NCBI RefSeq assembly: GCF_021283305.1
Contig: NZ_JAJSOK010000061.1
Span: forward strand, 1 to 48,368
Direction of reading: 5' to 3'
Source of the DNA: Pseudonocardia kujensis
Lineage (GTDB): Bacteria > Actinomycetota > Actinomycetes > Mycobacteriales > Pseudonocardiaceae
DNA length: 48,368 nucleotides
The notes under the pieces are model-generated. The model worked only from the letters and a program-made list of their open reading frames with translations, had not been told where the DNA came from and made no database searches. The translations under genes and the position numbers were made by a program. Below, piece after piece: positions 15,095 through 26,246 of the stretch (the stretch's first letter is position 1; every line of letters begins with the position of its first letter).

Positions 15095-15877
15095 TCAGGG
15101 GCGGAGGCGGTCCCAGATCCGCCACCACGGACGGCCGGAGGTGCCGGGCGACGAGCCGTTGCGGCCGAGCATCGCGAGTGCCTCGTCGGCGGTGGGGCGG
15201 GCCGCCGGGTCCTCCGTACGCAGCGCCCCGACCAGCGAGGACAGCGGCTCCTCGATCGCCCCCGCGAAGGCCAGGGTCGCGCCGAGCCCCCACATGTCCG
15301 CCGCGGCCGAGGCGGGGTGCCCCGCGGCCCGCTCCGGGGCGACGACGTCGTGCGGACCGAGCTGGTCGCACACCGGCACCCCGGCCTCCTCGGCCGGCAG
15401 CGCGAGGCCGACGTCGGCGAGCGCGACGCGCCCGTCGTCGCCCAGCACGACCGCCGCGGGACGAACGGCGCCGTGCACGAGCTGCCGCTGGTGTGCGGCC
15501 CGCAGCGTGCGCAGGAGCACCCGGGCCAGGTCCACCGCGTCGTGCGGGGCGAGCGGGCCACCCGAGGCGACGTGGTCCGACAGCCGTGTGCCCACGGCGA
15601 GCTCGGTCACCACGTGGTCGATCCCGCAGTCGGACAGGACGTCGTGCACCGCGAGCAGCCCCGGGTCGGCGAGCGCGCCGATCCGCCGGGCCTCGCGGAG
15701 CAGCCGCTCGCGGAACTGCGCGTGCTCCGCGGGGCTCATGTCGGGGACGTGCAGCTCCTGGACCGCGAGGTAGCGTCCCGTCAGCCGGTCCTCGGCACGC
15801 CAGACCGGGCCGAGCAGCCCTGCGCCCAGCCCGTCGAGGACGAGGTAGCGTCCCCCGATCAGTCGGCTCGGGATCAC
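15095..15877 (-). CDS. Protein kinase-like protein, probable pseudokinase
   Basis: A 260-residue single-domain protein with the Hanks Ser/Thr kinase fold. The glycine-rich loop GLGAGLLGPVW (about 16-26) and the APE motif (180-182) are kept. Key residues are replaced: the beta-3 lysine is Gln40 (YLAVQEL), the catalytic HRDLKPxN reads HGAVRPAA (135-142) without Asp or Asn, and DFG reads DVG (155-157). It is therefore unlikely to phosphorylate proteins and may be a binding or regulatory module. No membrane segment follows the domain. GTG 15877 overlaps the exonuclease stop by GTGA, so translation is coupled. The 22-bp array follows its stop. Confidence 0.82.
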   Translation of the reverse strand: MIPSRLIGGRYLVLDGLGAGLLGPVWRAEDRLTGRYLAVQELHVPDMSPAEHAQFRERLLREARRIGALADPGLLAVHDVLSDCGIDHVVTELAVGTRLSDHVASGGPLAPHDAVDLARVLLRTLRAAHQRQLVHGAVRPAAVVLGDDGRVALADVGLALPAEEAGVPVCDQLGPHDVVAPERAAGHPASAAADMWGLGATLAFAGAIEEPLSSLVGALRTEDPAARPTADEALAMLGRNGSSPGTSGRPWWRIWDRLRP

Positions 15878-16674
15878 GGCGACCCGAACCTCACGGTCAC
15901 CGGCGCATGGTCGGACCAGCGCGTGTCGTAGCTGGGGGCCCGCTCGACGGCGGCGTGCTCCGCGCGGGCGGCGAGCCCCGCCGTGGCGAGGACGTGGTCG
16001 ATGCGCCAGCCTGCGTCGTTGTCGAAGGCCCGACCCCGGTAGGACCACCAGGTGTAGGGACCGTCGACGCCCGGCTGCACCGCCCGCACCACGTCCGTCC
16101 AGCCGCTCGCGCACAGCGTGGCGAACCACTCCCGCTCGTGCGGGAGGAACCCGGAGTGCGCGAGGTTGCCCTTCCAGTTGCGGATGTCCGCCTCGGCGGG
16201 CGCGATGTTGAAGTCGCCCGCGACGACCATCTCCCGGCCGTCGGCCAGCGCCTTCTCCCGCCGCTCGGCGAGGTGCGCGGCGAACGCGGCCAGGAAGCGG
16301 TCCTTCTCCTCCTGCTTCGACGTGCCGGCGCTGCCCTTGGGCAGGTAGAGCGAGGCGACGGTCAGCTCCGGCAGGTCGACCTCGACGTAGCGGCCGGCCC
16401 CGTCGAACTCGGTCGCCCCGATGCCGGTCCGCACGGCGACCGGGGCCTCCCGGCTCAGCACGGCCACGCCGTTGCGCCCCTTGGCGGCGGCGGGCTCGAG
16501 CGTGAGGTGCCATCCGGCGGTCGCGGCGAGGAACCCGGCCGGGAGGTCGACGGGCAGCGCGCGCGTCTCCTGCAGGCACACGACGTCGGCCTCGGTCCCG
16601 GCGAGCCAGTCGAGGAACCCCTTGGTCGACGCGGCCCGCACACCGTTGACGTTCACGGAGCTGACGGTCGGCAC
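15874..16674 (-). CDS. xth: Exodeoxyribonuclease III (AP endonuclease family)
   Basis: A 266-residue metal-dependent nuclease of base excision repair, acting at abasic sites and 3' blocks. Family motifs are complete: LQETRA with Glu36, GDFN (153-156), and the terminal SDHAPV with Asp255-His256. The GTG at 16674 gives the usual N-terminus T-V-S-S-V-N-V-N-G-V-R-A. The upstream sequence has only a weak ribosome binding site and an AxxxT box at leaderless spacing. Its stop is shared with the pseudokinase start. Confidence 0.94.
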   Translation of the reverse strand: MPTVSSVNVNGVRAASTKGFLDWLAGTEADVVCLQETRALPVDLPAGFLAATAGWHLTLEPAAAKGRNGVAVLSREAPVAVRTGIGATEFDGAGRYVEVDLPELTVASLYLPKGSAGTSKQEEKDRFLAAFAAHLAERREKALADGREMVVAGDFNIAPAEADIRNWKGNLAHSGFLPHEREWFATLCASGWTDVVRAVQPGVDGPYTWWSYRGRAFDNDAGWRIDHVLATAGLAARAEHAAVERAPSYDTRWSDHAPVTVRFGSP

Positions 16675-16717
16675 GCCTAGAGCTTCCCGCAGCGCGCCCG
16701 GTCATGCGTGACGGGTG

Positions 16718-17062
16718 TCAGCACGTGCTCCCCGCGGTCGCGGCCAGCCGTTCGTTGACCGCCCAGCGGTTGTCGCCGACGAGCTTGCGGAAGCCGTTCT
16801 CGATGACGCCGCGCTCGGCGTCGACCAGCTGGCCGGCGCGCAGGGTGTCGACGGGCTCGAACTGGGTGCTGGCGCTGCGGTAGACGTCGAGCGGGGCGCT
16901 GCCCTGCACCTCCATCACGCACCCGGTCTCGCCGGTGGTGCCCGTGCCGCGGAAGACGAGGGCGATCACCGCGAGCAGCGTGCCGGCGACCAGTACGAAC
17001 GCCCAGCCCTTGAACGACGACGCCTCCAGCTTGGGCACCTTGAACCTCGGCCCCAGCGCCAT
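16718..17062 (-). CDS. Membrane-anchored small protein with possible SH3-like domain
   Basis: A 114-residue protein with a cytoplasmic start (MALGPRFKVPKLEAS), one hydrophobic helix at about 20-38 and an extracytoplasmic part of about 75 residues. That part contains two cysteines (near 48 and the C-terminal residue) and a strand pattern resembling SH3-like domains. GGGAGG precedes ATG 17062. It lies 43 bp upstream of xth on the same strand. Function not recognised. Confidence 0.75.
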   Translation of the reverse strand: MALGPRFKVPKLEASSFKGWAFVLVAGTLLAVIALVFRGTGTTGETGCVMEVQGSAPLDVYRSASTQFEPVDTLRAGQLVDAERGVIENGFRKLVGDNRWAVNERLAATAGSTC

Positions 17063-17246
17063 GATCCCTCCCCGTGACGTCCCTGGGGCTCACCGTAGCG
17101 GAGCGGACCCGCCTCGCGAGGGTGTGACGTGCACCGTCGCGGGCATCCGGCACCGACCTCGGCACGCACCAGGACACGCGTACGGGATAGCGTGTCGGGC
17201 GGTACGGAGCCCACCAGGCGACACGTTTGCGAGGCGCGAAGCAGCG

Positions 17247-19460
<2,214 letters not shown>

Positions 19461-19474
19461 GGTCCTCGCACGGG

Positions 19475-19513
19475 ACGGCACCGTCGCGCGGCACGCCCGC
19501 GCGACGGTGCCGT
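19475..19513 (+). terminator. Strong hairpin after icd
   Basis: Perfect 17-bp stem (ACGGCACCGTCGCGCGG and its complement) with loop CACGC, starting 14 bp after the stop. No T-run follows, as is common for actinobacterial terminators. Confidence 0.8.
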
Positions 19514-19521
19514 TCGCGCAT

Positions 19522-19695
19522 TCAGGTGCTGGTGACGCCGGGTATGTGCCCGTCGCGGAAGGCGTCGGCGAAGCGCGCGTGATCCTCCCGGACCTGCGCG
19601 GCGGAGCACTGGGCGAAGTCGGTCGCCCCAGCCGAGGTGCCGGTCGGCTGGGCCTGCGGAACTTCGCGCCGAAGGCCGCCGGGGTCGGCGGCCAT
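19522..19695 (-). CDS. Possible 57-residue protein or gene remnant
   Basis: ATG 19695 opens 57 codons with mostly G/C third positions. The C-terminal half is protein-like (SAAQVREDHARFADAFRDG). Just upstream another frame ends in ERSVETLVDAFPD-stop, so the 250 bp between icd and the DUF3017 gene may hold pieces of a decayed gene. No good ribosome binding site is visible and the family is not recognised. Confidence 0.3.
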   Translation of the reverse strand: MAADPGGLRREVPQAQPTGTSAGATDFAQCSAAQVREDHARFADAFRDGHIPGVTST

Positions 19696-19772
19696 CAGTC
19701 GGGGAACGCGTCGACGAGGGTCTCGACGCTCCGCTCGCTCCGCCCCGTCTCCCGAGGTGACGTGGCGGGAAC

Positions 19773-20273
19773 CTAGCCGACGGTCAACGATCCCCGGGTG
19801 ATCGTGAGGGCGAGCAGCAGCACGGCGATGCCGAAGCCGGTGTAGCAGACGACGTCGACCACCCGGCCGCGGATCGCCAGCAGCCCGGCGCGCGGGGGCG
19901 GGAGCACGCCGCGCAGCAGCGCCGCGACCAGCAGGGACCCGCCGAGCAGCGCGGAGCCCTGACGCCAGTGCTCGGTGAGCACCTGGGCCATGCCGCCCAG
20001 CGCGATCAACAGCACCAGCAGCAGTGCGCCGTGGACCTCGAGCCAGCTGCGAAGGCCGGGCCGTCCGTGGGCGGCGGGCGGCGGGGCCGGGGAGCCTCCG
20101 GGACCCGGGGGCGGGCCGGGCCGTGTGCCGGGGCTCGAGGCGCTGCCGTGCGGCGGCAGCGGACCGACCCGAGCGGGGCCGGGCCGCGGCGGGACGGGTG
20201 CGGGCCGGCGGAGCGGGGCGGTCGGCTCGTCGCCGCCCGACAGGTCACCCCGCAGATGCTCGCCGCCGCTCAC
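19773..20273 (-). CDS. DUF3017 membrane protein
   Basis: A 166-residue protein. The first ~75 residues are Pro/Gly-rich and likely disordered. Three hydrophobic helices follow, with the HWRQGSALLGGSLLVAALLR and RAGLLAIRGRVVDVVCYTG patterns of DUF3017. In mycobacteria the family usually lies beside folD; here its neighbours are icd and a transporter. GTG 20273 is chosen because GAGG lies nine bases before it; ATG 20282 is an alternative. Function unknown. Confidence 0.82.
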   Translation of the reverse strand: MSGGEHLRGDLSGGDEPTAPLRRPAPVPPRPGPARVGPLPPHGSASSPGTRPGPPPGPGGSPAPPPAAHGRPGLRSWLEVHGALLLVLLIALGGMAQVLTEHWRQGSALLGGSLLVAALLRGVLPPPRAGLLAIRGRVVDVVCYTGFGIAVLLLALTITRGSLTVG

Positions 20274-20513
20274 GCCCGCCATCCTCGCAGAGGCCGCACT
20301 CGACGGGTCGCCGCCGCCGGTGCACAACCGGCCTCACCCCTTCGTGACCCGGCCCGACGGTCAGCTGACCTGCCCGTCCGCCGTTGCGTCGCGAAAGTCG
20401 AGGTCGTGATCCGTCCGTTCGTAGGGTCCGCCGACGCTGTGACGCCGCGCACAATCGCACCGCCGGCGTCGACGGACTCCCCTGCCGGCCCCCACTCGAC
20501 GAGGAGCACCTTC

Positions 20514-21158
20514 ATGAGCGTGGAAAGCGACGTGCAGGCGGGGGCGCATGCCGCTGCCGAGCCGCAGGCGACCGCCGCCCCGGCGCCCAACCCGGCCCTG
20601 CTGGGCCTGATCACCTTCCTGCCTTCCGGGGTCACCCTGGGCCTGTGGTTCCTCGGGTACTTGGACACCGCCACCCTGCCGGGCGGCATGGTCCCGATCG
20701 TCTCGCTCTCCGCCGGGCTCTTCCTGCTGATCTCTGCGGTGTGGGCGGCCCGGGTCGCAGCCAACACCGTGGCGGCGATCTTCGGCGTGTTCTCCGCCTT
20801 CTGGCTCAGCTTCGGACTGCTGCTCACCGGGCTCACCGCGGGCTGGTGGGGCGTGACCGACGCCGCCGCCGTGGCGAGCGTCCAGCGGACCTACCTGCTC
20901 TCCTTCACCCTGGTGTTCATCCTGCTCACGCTGGCGACGTTGCGCCTGCCGCTGGCGTTCACCGCCGGGTTCGTGTTCGTGGACGTCACCTTCGTGCTCG
21001 CGTTCCTGGGCGTGAGCACGGGCAACACCGGGCTGTTCCCGATCGCGGGGATCACCACCCTGATCTTCTGCGCGATCTTCGCCTACATCCTGTTCGACGG
21101 CTTCGCCCAGGACCTGGGTGGCCGGCCGATGCCGATGGGCGGCGCGCTGGTCAAGTAG
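20514..21158 (+). CDS. GPR1/FUN34/YaaH (SatP-like) acetate/succinate transporter, copy 1
   Basis: A 214-residue membrane protein of the AceTr family, which moves acetate or other small monocarboxylates. The family signature N-P-A-L-L-G-L near residues 27-33 is present, followed by six hydrophobic helices and the short tail QDLGGRPMPMGG. GAGGAG precedes ATG 20514 at eight bases. A hairpin follows its stop, then a paralogue in the same orientation. Confidence 0.88.
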   Translation: MSVESDVQAGAHAAAEPQATAAPAPNPALLGLITFLPSGVTLGLWFLGYLDTATLPGGMVPIVSLSAGLFLLISAVWAARVAANTVAAIFGVFSAFWLSFGLLLTGLTAGWWGVTDAAAVASVQRTYLLSFTLVFILLTLATLRLPLAFTAGFVFVDVTFVLAFLGVSTGNTGLFPIAGITTLIFCAIFAYILFDGFAQDLGGRPMPMGGALVK

Positions 21159-21183
21159 GCGCCGGCCGTACGCCGCGCCCTGT

Positions 21184-21217
21184 GGGCCCGGCCGTCTCGT
21201 TCGGGACGGCCGGGCCC
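21184..21217 (+). terminator. Hairpin after first YaaH-like transporter
   Basis: Perfect 13-bp stem GGGCCCGGCCGTC with an 8-nt loop and its complement, 25 bp after the stop. Several CCGTGTCC direct repeats follow it. Confidence 0.7.
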
Positions 21218-21423
21218 CGCCGTGTCCGGACCGTGTCCCGGCCGTGTCCGTGCCGTGTCCGACATCGCCAGATCCCTCACTCCTCCGCAGGTCAGAGGCG
21301 TGCTGTGTCAGATTGAGAATCCACGCCGGACCGATGTGGACGTCAATATGTGTGACGGAGCACACTCCTCGCCCGCGCCAGGGACGCTCCGCGCCCGGAT
21401 GCCCCACCAGTCTGGAGCGTGAC

Positions 21424-22074
21424 ATGAGCACTGAGCACGGACTGTCCGAACCCGCCCTCGACCCGGCGGGCGCCGCCGGCCCCGCGGCGCCCGCCGCCCC
21501 GCCCACCGGCAACCCCGCCCTCCTCGGGCTGCCCGCCTTCCTCGTCGGCGGGATCGGTCTGACGCTGTACCTGTTCGGCTACCTGCCCGCGGCCGCGGTG
21601 GGCACCCTCGTCCCGATGACCCTCCTGGTCTCCGGCCTCGGCCTCCTCGTGGCCGGCATCTGGGCGATCCGGATCGGGCAGGGCGCGGTCGGCGCGATCT
21701 TCGCGGTGTTCGCGACCTTCTGGCTGAGCTACGGCTACCTCGTGCTCTCGCTGGTCAACGACTGGCTGAAGATCCCGGCGGAGAACGTGGCCGCCGCACA
21801 GGCGACCTTCCTCATCGCCTGGCTCGCGGTCTTCGCGGTGCTCACCCTGGCCACGCTGCGCCTGCCGCTGGCCTTCACCGCCCTGTTCGCGCTGGTCACG
21901 ATCACGGTGGCGCTGGTGCTCACGGCCACGCTGAACGGCTCGACCGGCCTGCTCACCATCGCCGGGATCGTCGCGGCACTGTTCTGTCTCAATGCCGTCT
22001 ACATCTTCGTCGACGGCATGACCCAGGAACTGGGCGGCCCCGCCCGGTCCATGGGGTCGCCGCTGGTGCGCTGA
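21424..22074 (+). CDS. GPR1/FUN34/YaaH (SatP-like) acetate/succinate transporter, copy 2
   Basis: A 216-residue paralogue of the preceding gene, with the same N-P-A-L-L-G-L start, six helices and the tail TQELGGPARSMGSPLVR. The helices differ substantially, so this is an old duplication. GGAG lies eight bases before ATG 21424. The 265 bp between the copies contain the first gene's terminator, so each probably has its own promoter. It converges on dnaE2. Confidence 0.88.
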   Translation: MSTEHGLSEPALDPAGAAGPAAPAAPPTGNPALLGLPAFLVGGIGLTLYLFGYLPAAAVGTLVPMTLLVSGLGLLVAGIWAIRIGQGAVGAIFAVFATFWLSYGYLVLSLVNDWLKIPAENVAAAQATFLIAWLAVFAVLTLATLRLPLAFTALFALVTITVALVLTATLNGSTGLLTIAGIVAALFCLNAVYIFVDGMTQELGGPARSMGSPLVR

Positions 22075-22090
22075 ACCCTGCGTCGCGGGG

Positions 22091-22117
22091 CTTCCGGTGG
22101 GCACGGCTCACCGGAAG
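22091..22117. terminator. Bidirectional hairpin between transporter and dnaE2
   Basis: CTTCCGGTG and CACCGGAAG form a perfect 9-bp stem with a 9-nt loop. The right arm overlaps the dnaE2 stop codon. Confidence 0.6.
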
Positions 22118-25100
22118 TCCCGCGACTTCACCGCGACCTTCAACGGCAGCCGCTGCAACCGGTCCGCCACGAGGTTGAGCACTCCCTCGGGGCTGCGCTC
22201 GAGCCGGCCGCGCACCAGCAACGCCGCACTGCCCAACGCGACCGTGCGGTAGCGCGCCCACAGCCCCTCCGAGCAGGTCACGTTGAGCATCCCGCTCTCG
22301 TCCTCGAGGTTCACGAACGTGACCCCGCGGGCCGTCGCGGGTCGCTGCCGGTGCGTGACCAGGCCGCCGACCAGCACCCGCGGCGCCTGGTCGTCGGGGT
22401 CGAACGGATCGCCCAGGGCCCCCCGCTCCCCCGCACCCGCCCTCCGGGCCACCCCGTCCAGCCGGTCGATCCGGACCGCACCCAGCCCGTCGAGCTCCTC
22501 GCGCAGGTGCTGCAGCGGATGACTGTCCGGGGAGACGCCGGTGGCCCAGACGTCCGCGACGGTCTCCTCCACCTCCGTCATCCCCGGCAGCGCGGGCGCC
22601 GCCAGCCCTACGGCGCTACCCGGCAGGTGCTCCGGCCGCACCGCCGCGACCACCCCGGCCGCCCACAGCGCGGCCCGCCGCTCGATCCCGAAGCAGCCGA
22701 ACGCCCCCGCGGTGGCCAGCGCCTCCGCCTGCGGCCCGGTCAGCTGCACCCGGCGGGCCAGGTCGGCCAGGTCCCGGTACGGGCCGCCGCGCTCCCGCTC
22801 GGCCTCGATCTCCTCGGCGAGCTCGGTACCGACCGTGCGGATCTCGCGCAGCCCGGTGCGGATCGCCCACCCGCCGGCGCTGTCCTCGTCCGGCTCGAGG
22901 ATCGCGGCGGCGCCGCCCACGTTGACGTCCGGCCCGCGGACCCGCACCCCGTGCCGACGGACGTCGGCGACCAGGGACTGCGGCGAGTAGAAGCCCATCG
23001 GCTGGGAGTTCAGCAGCGCCGCGCAGAAGGCCGCCGGGTGGTAGAGCTTGAACCAGGAGCTGTAGTAGACCAGCGACGCGAAACTGATCGAGTGGCTCTC
23101 CGGGAAGCCGAAGTTGGAGAAGGCCAGCATCTTCCGGAAGATCGTCTCGGCGATGTCGCCCGGGATGTCCCGCGCCGCCATCCCCGCGAAGAACCGCTCC
23201 CGCAGCCGCTCCATCTTCTCCGTGGAGCGCTTCGACCCCATGGCGCGGCGCAGCTCGTCCGCGTCGGCGGCGGAGAAGCCCGCCACGTCGACCGCGATCT
23301 GCATGAGCTGCTCCTGGAACAGCGGCACCCCGAGGGTCTTCTCCAGTGCCCCCGCCAGCAGCGGGTGGTCGTACTCCCATTCCTCGAGCCCGTTGCGCCG
23401 CCGGATGTACGGGTGCACCGACCCGCCCTGGATCGGTCCGGGCCGGATCAACGCGACCTCGACGACCAGGTCGTAGAACTCCCGTGGCTTGAGCCGGGGC
23501 AACGTGGCCATCTGCGCCCGGGACTCCACCTGGAACACACCCACCGAGTCGGCCCGCTGCAGCATCGCGTACACAGCGGGGTCGCTCTCCCCGAGCTCGT
23601 GCAGCTCGACCGTCCGCCCCTCGTGCCGGCGGACCAGGTCCATCATCAGGTGCAGCGCGGTGAGCATCCCCAGCCCGAGCAGGTCGAACTTGACCAGCCC
23701 GGCGGCCGCGCAGTCGTCCTTGTCCCACTGGACGACGGTTCGGTCCTCCATCCGCGCCCACTCCACCGGCACGACCTCGGAGACCGGCCGGTCGCAGATC
23801 ACCATGCCGCCGGAGTGGATCCCGAGGTGCCGCGGGAAGCCCAGCAACTGGTCGGCCAGGGCCAGCACCGGCACGGGCAGGTCCTCCGGGACGGTCTCGG
23901 TGTCCAGCCCGGTCCAGCGCTCGATCCGCTTGCTCCAGGCGTCCTGCTGGCCGGGCGAGAAGCCCAGCGCCTTCGCCATGTCCCGCACCGCCGACCGGGG
24001 CCGGTAGGTGATCACATTGGCCACCTGGGCCGCGTGCGTGCGGGCGTACCGCTGGTAGACGTACTGGATCACCTCCTCGCGGCGGCCGGACTCGATGTCG
24101 AGGTCGATGTCCGGGTAGCCGTCCCGGTCCGGGGAGAGGAAGCGCTCGAAGAGCAGCCCGTGGCGCACCGCGTCGACGTTGGTGATGCCCAGCGCGTAGC
24201 AGACCGCCGAGTTCGCGGCCGAGCCCCGGCCCTGGCAGAGGATCCCGGCGCGCCGGCAGAACGCCACGATGTCGGCCACGATCAGGAAGTAACCCGGGAA
24301 GTTCTTGGCCTCGATGATCGCCAGCTCGTGCGCCACCATGTCCGCGGCGAACCGGTTCTCCGCGCGGCTGCCGTACCGCTTCGCCACGCCCTGCCAGGTC
24401 AGCGCGCGCAGCCAGGTCGCCTCCGTCTCCCCCGGCGGGACGTCGAAGGGCGGTAGGTCGGGTGCCACCAGCTGCAGCTCGAAGGCCAGCTCCCGGCCCA
24501 GCGCCGCCGCCCGCCCCACCGCGCCCGGGTACCGCTTCTCGAACCGCGCCGCCATGGCCGCACCGCCGCGCAGGTGGGCCCCACCGGCCGCGGGCAGCCA
24601 GGGGTCCGCCTCGTCGAGGCTGCGCCGGGCGCGCACCGCCGCCAGCGCCGACGCCAGCGGGAACCGGTCCGCGGTGGCGTAGTGCGCCCCCGTGGTGGCC
24701 ACGGTCGGGACGCCGGCCTCGGCGGCCAGCGCGGCCAGCAGGTCGTTGCGCTCACTGTCGGTGGGCAGGGCCTGGTGGGTGAGCTCGACGGCCACGTTCT
24801 CCCGGCCGAACCGCTCGACCAGCCCCCGCAGCGCCTCCGCGGCCACCGCGGGCCCGCCTGCCCGCAGTGCCTGCTGCACCGTGCCCTTGCGGCACCCGGT
24901 GAGCGCGACGACGCGGCCGCGAGTGTCCTCGACGACCTCCACCGGGTCGTACACCGGGCGGCCCTTCTCCGCCCCGCGCAGCTGCGCCGCACTGATCGTG
25001 CGGCACAGCGCCCCGTAGCCCTCCGGCCCGCGGGCGAGCAGCAGCAGGTGGCTGCCCTCCGGGTCTGGTACGCCGTTCTGCGGGGCGGTCAGCCCGACGC

Positions 25101-25479
25101 TCAGCTCCGCGCCGAAGACCGTGCGCACGCCCAGCTCGCGCGCGGCCTCGGCGAAGCGCACCACCCCGTACATCCCGTCGTGGTCGGTGAGGGCGATCGC
25201 CTCGAGGCCGAGCTCGTGGGCCCGTTCGACCAGCTCCTCGGGATGGCTCGCCCCGTCGAGGAAGCTGAAGTTGGAGTGGCAGTGCAGCTCCGCGTAAGGG
25301 ACGGTCGGCCCCGCCGGCGCGGCGTGCGCGCGCGGCGGCTCGTACGGTTCACGCTTGCGCGACCAGGCCGGCGAGTCGCCGCCGTCGGCCTCCGGGCCGC
25401 CGCGCAGGCTCGAGCCGACGCGCCCCGACAGCGCGGCCTCCAGCTCCCGCCAGGTGACGTCCGGGTTGCTCCATCCCAT
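22108..25479 (-). CDS. dnaE2: Error-prone DNA polymerase III alpha subunit DnaE2
   Basis: A 1123-residue C-family polymerase that performs SOS translesion synthesis together with ImuB. The PHP domain opens with Y-A-E-L-H-C-H-S-N-F-S-F-L-D-G-A-S near residue 60. The palm carries the aspartate motif P-D-I-D-L-D-I-E, and the C-terminal OB-fold contains V-T-F-V-N-L-E-D-E-S-G. Length is as expected for DnaE2, which is shorter than replicative DnaE1. Start is ATG 25479. A LexA box (25494-25509) lies just upstream and overlaps the 3' end of the thioredoxin gene. The partners imuB and imuA' are 4-7 kb away, not in the same operon. Confidence 0.96.
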   Translation of the reverse strand: MGWSNPDVTWRELEAALSGRVGSSLRGGPEADGGDSPAWSRKREPYEPPRAHAAPAGPTVPYAELHCHSNFSFLDGASHPEELVERAHELGLEAIALTDHDGMYGVVRFAEAARELGVRTVFGAELSVGLTAPQNGVPDPEGSHLLLLARGPEGYGALCRTISAAQLRGAEKGRPVYDPVEVVEDTRGRVVALTGCRKGTVQQALRAGGPAVAAEALRGLVERFGRENVAVELTHQALPTDSERNDLLAALAAEAGVPTVATTGAHYATADRFPLASALAAVRARRSLDEADPWLPAAGGAHLRGGAAMAARFEKRYPGAVGRAAALGRELAFELQLVAPDLPPFDVPPGETEATWLRALTWQGVAKRYGSRAENRFAADMVAHELAIIEAKNFPGYFLIVADIVAFCRRAGILCQGRGSAANSAVCYALGITNVDAVRHGLLFERFLSPDRDGYPDIDLDIESGRREEVIQYVYQRYARTHAAQVANVITYRPRSAVRDMAKALGFSPGQQDAWSKRIERWTGLDTETVPEDLPVPVLALADQLLGFPRHLGIHSGGMVICDRPVSEVVPVEWARMEDRTVVQWDKDDCAAAGLVKFDLLGLGMLTALHLMMDLVRRHEGRTVELHELGESDPAVYAMLQRADSVGVFQVESRAQMATLPRLKPREFYDLVVEVALIRPGPIQGGSVHPYIRRRNGLEEWEYDHPLLAGALEKTLGVPLFQEQLMQIAVDVAGFSAADADELRRAMGSKRSTEKMERLRERFFAGMAARDIPGDIAETIFRKMLAFSNFGFPESHSISFASLVYYSSWFKLYHPAAFCAALLNSQPMGFYSPQSLVADVRRHGVRVRGPDVNVGGAAAILEPDEDSAGGWAIRTGLREIRTVGTELAEEIEAERERGGPYRDLADLARRVQLTGPQAEALATAGAFGCFGIERRAALWAAGVVAAVRPEHLPGSAVGLAAPALPGMTEVEETVADVWATGVSPDSHPLQHLREELDGLGAVRIDRLDGVARRAGAGERGALGDPFDPDDQAPRVLVGGLVTHRQRPATARGVTFVNLEDESGMLNVTCSEGLWARYRTVALGSAALLVRGRLERSPEGVLNLVADRLQRLPLKVAVKSRDFR

Positions 25480-25493
25480 GCCCCGGAGCGTAC

Positions 25494-25509
25494 TCGAACA
25501 TCTGTTCTA
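25494..25509 (-). promoter_or_regulatory. LexA (SOS) box upstream of dnaE2
   Basis: TCGAACATCTGTTCTA matches the actinobacterial SOS box TCGAAC-N4-GTTCGA with one mismatch. It ends 15 bp before the dnaE2 start and includes the thioredoxin stop codon. Confidence 0.8.
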
Positions 25510-25854
25510 ACGGGCGGCGCCGACGGAGTTGTCCACAGGCAGGAACGGCTCGACCGCGGCCCGCACCGCCGCCTTGGGCCGGGCCCCGACGACCTGGGTG
25601 GCCACCCGCCCGTCGACGTACAGGCTCAGCGTCGGCATGCCTCTCACGCCCGCGGCCGCGGCGACCCTCGGCGAGTCGTCGACGTCGAGCGCGACGATGT
25701 CCAGCCGCCCCGCCAGCTCGGCCGCGAGCTCGGCCAGCACCGGCTTGATCATCCGGCAGGGCGGGCACCACGTCGCGGTGAAGTCGACCAGCACCGGCCC
25801 CCGCGCCCGCAGCACCCGGGCCTCGAAGGTCTCGTCGGTCACGGTCTCGATCAC
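25507..25854 (-). CDS. Thioredoxin
   Basis: A 115-residue thioredoxin-fold protein with the active site WCPPC (Cys30, Cys33). The residue between the two cysteines nearest the first is Pro rather than the usual Gly of WCGPC. The cis-Pro motif GMPTL and the length are typical. It should reduce protein disulfides in the cytoplasm. GTG 25854 follows GGAGGA and overlaps the stop of the MerR gene, so the two are translationally coupled. Its own stop lies inside the dnaE2 LexA box. Confidence 0.92.
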   Translation of the reverse strand: MIETVTDETFEARVLRARGPVLVDFTATWCPPCRMIKPVLAELAAELAGRLDIVALDVDDSPRVAAAAGVRGMPTLSLYVDGRVATQVVGARPKAAVRAAVEPFLPVDNSVGAAR

Positions 25855-26246
25855 GGTTCCTCCAGGGTCAGCTCGCACCGGGGCACCGGTGCCCGCTCGC
25901 GCAGCGCGGCGTGCAGCTGCGCCTCGAGCTCGACGCGCACCGCGCCGAGTCGGGCGAGGGACGCGTCGACCTCGGCGAGCTTCTGCCGGTACACCGCGAT
26001 CGAGTCGGCGCAGCTCGCGCCGCTCGGGTGGCCCGCGCGCAGGCACTCGACGAAGGGCCGCGTCTCCTCCAGGGACAGGCCCAGCCCGACCAACGTGCGG
26101 ATCTCGGTGACCGCCCGCAGGTCCTCCTCGCCGTAGGTCCGGTAGCCGTTCGCCCGGCGCCGCGCGGGCAGCAGCCCGAGCTCCTCGTAGTGCCGCAACG
26201 CCCGGGGGCTCACCCCCGCCCGTTCCGCCAGCTCGCCGATCCGCAT
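25851..26246 (-). CDS. MerR family transcriptional regulator
   Basis: A 131-residue MerR regulator. The winged helix-turn-helix opens M-R-I-G-E-L-A-E-R-A-G-V-S-P-R-A-L-R-H-Y-E, and a dimerisation coiled coil follows at about 75-115. There are cysteines in ECLRAGHPSGASC and near the C-terminus, so a redox or metal signal is possible, but no known sensor pattern is matched. ATG 26246 follows GGGGGAC. The gene overlaps thioredoxin by GTGA, suggesting that it controls its own operon in response to thiol stress. Confidence 0.9.
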   Translation of the reverse strand: MRIGELAERAGVSPRALRHYEELGLLPARRRANGYRTYGEEDLRAVTEIRTLVGLGLSLEETRPFVECLRAGHPSGASCADSIAVYRQKLAEVDASLARLGAVRVELEAQLHAALRERAPVPRCELTLEEP

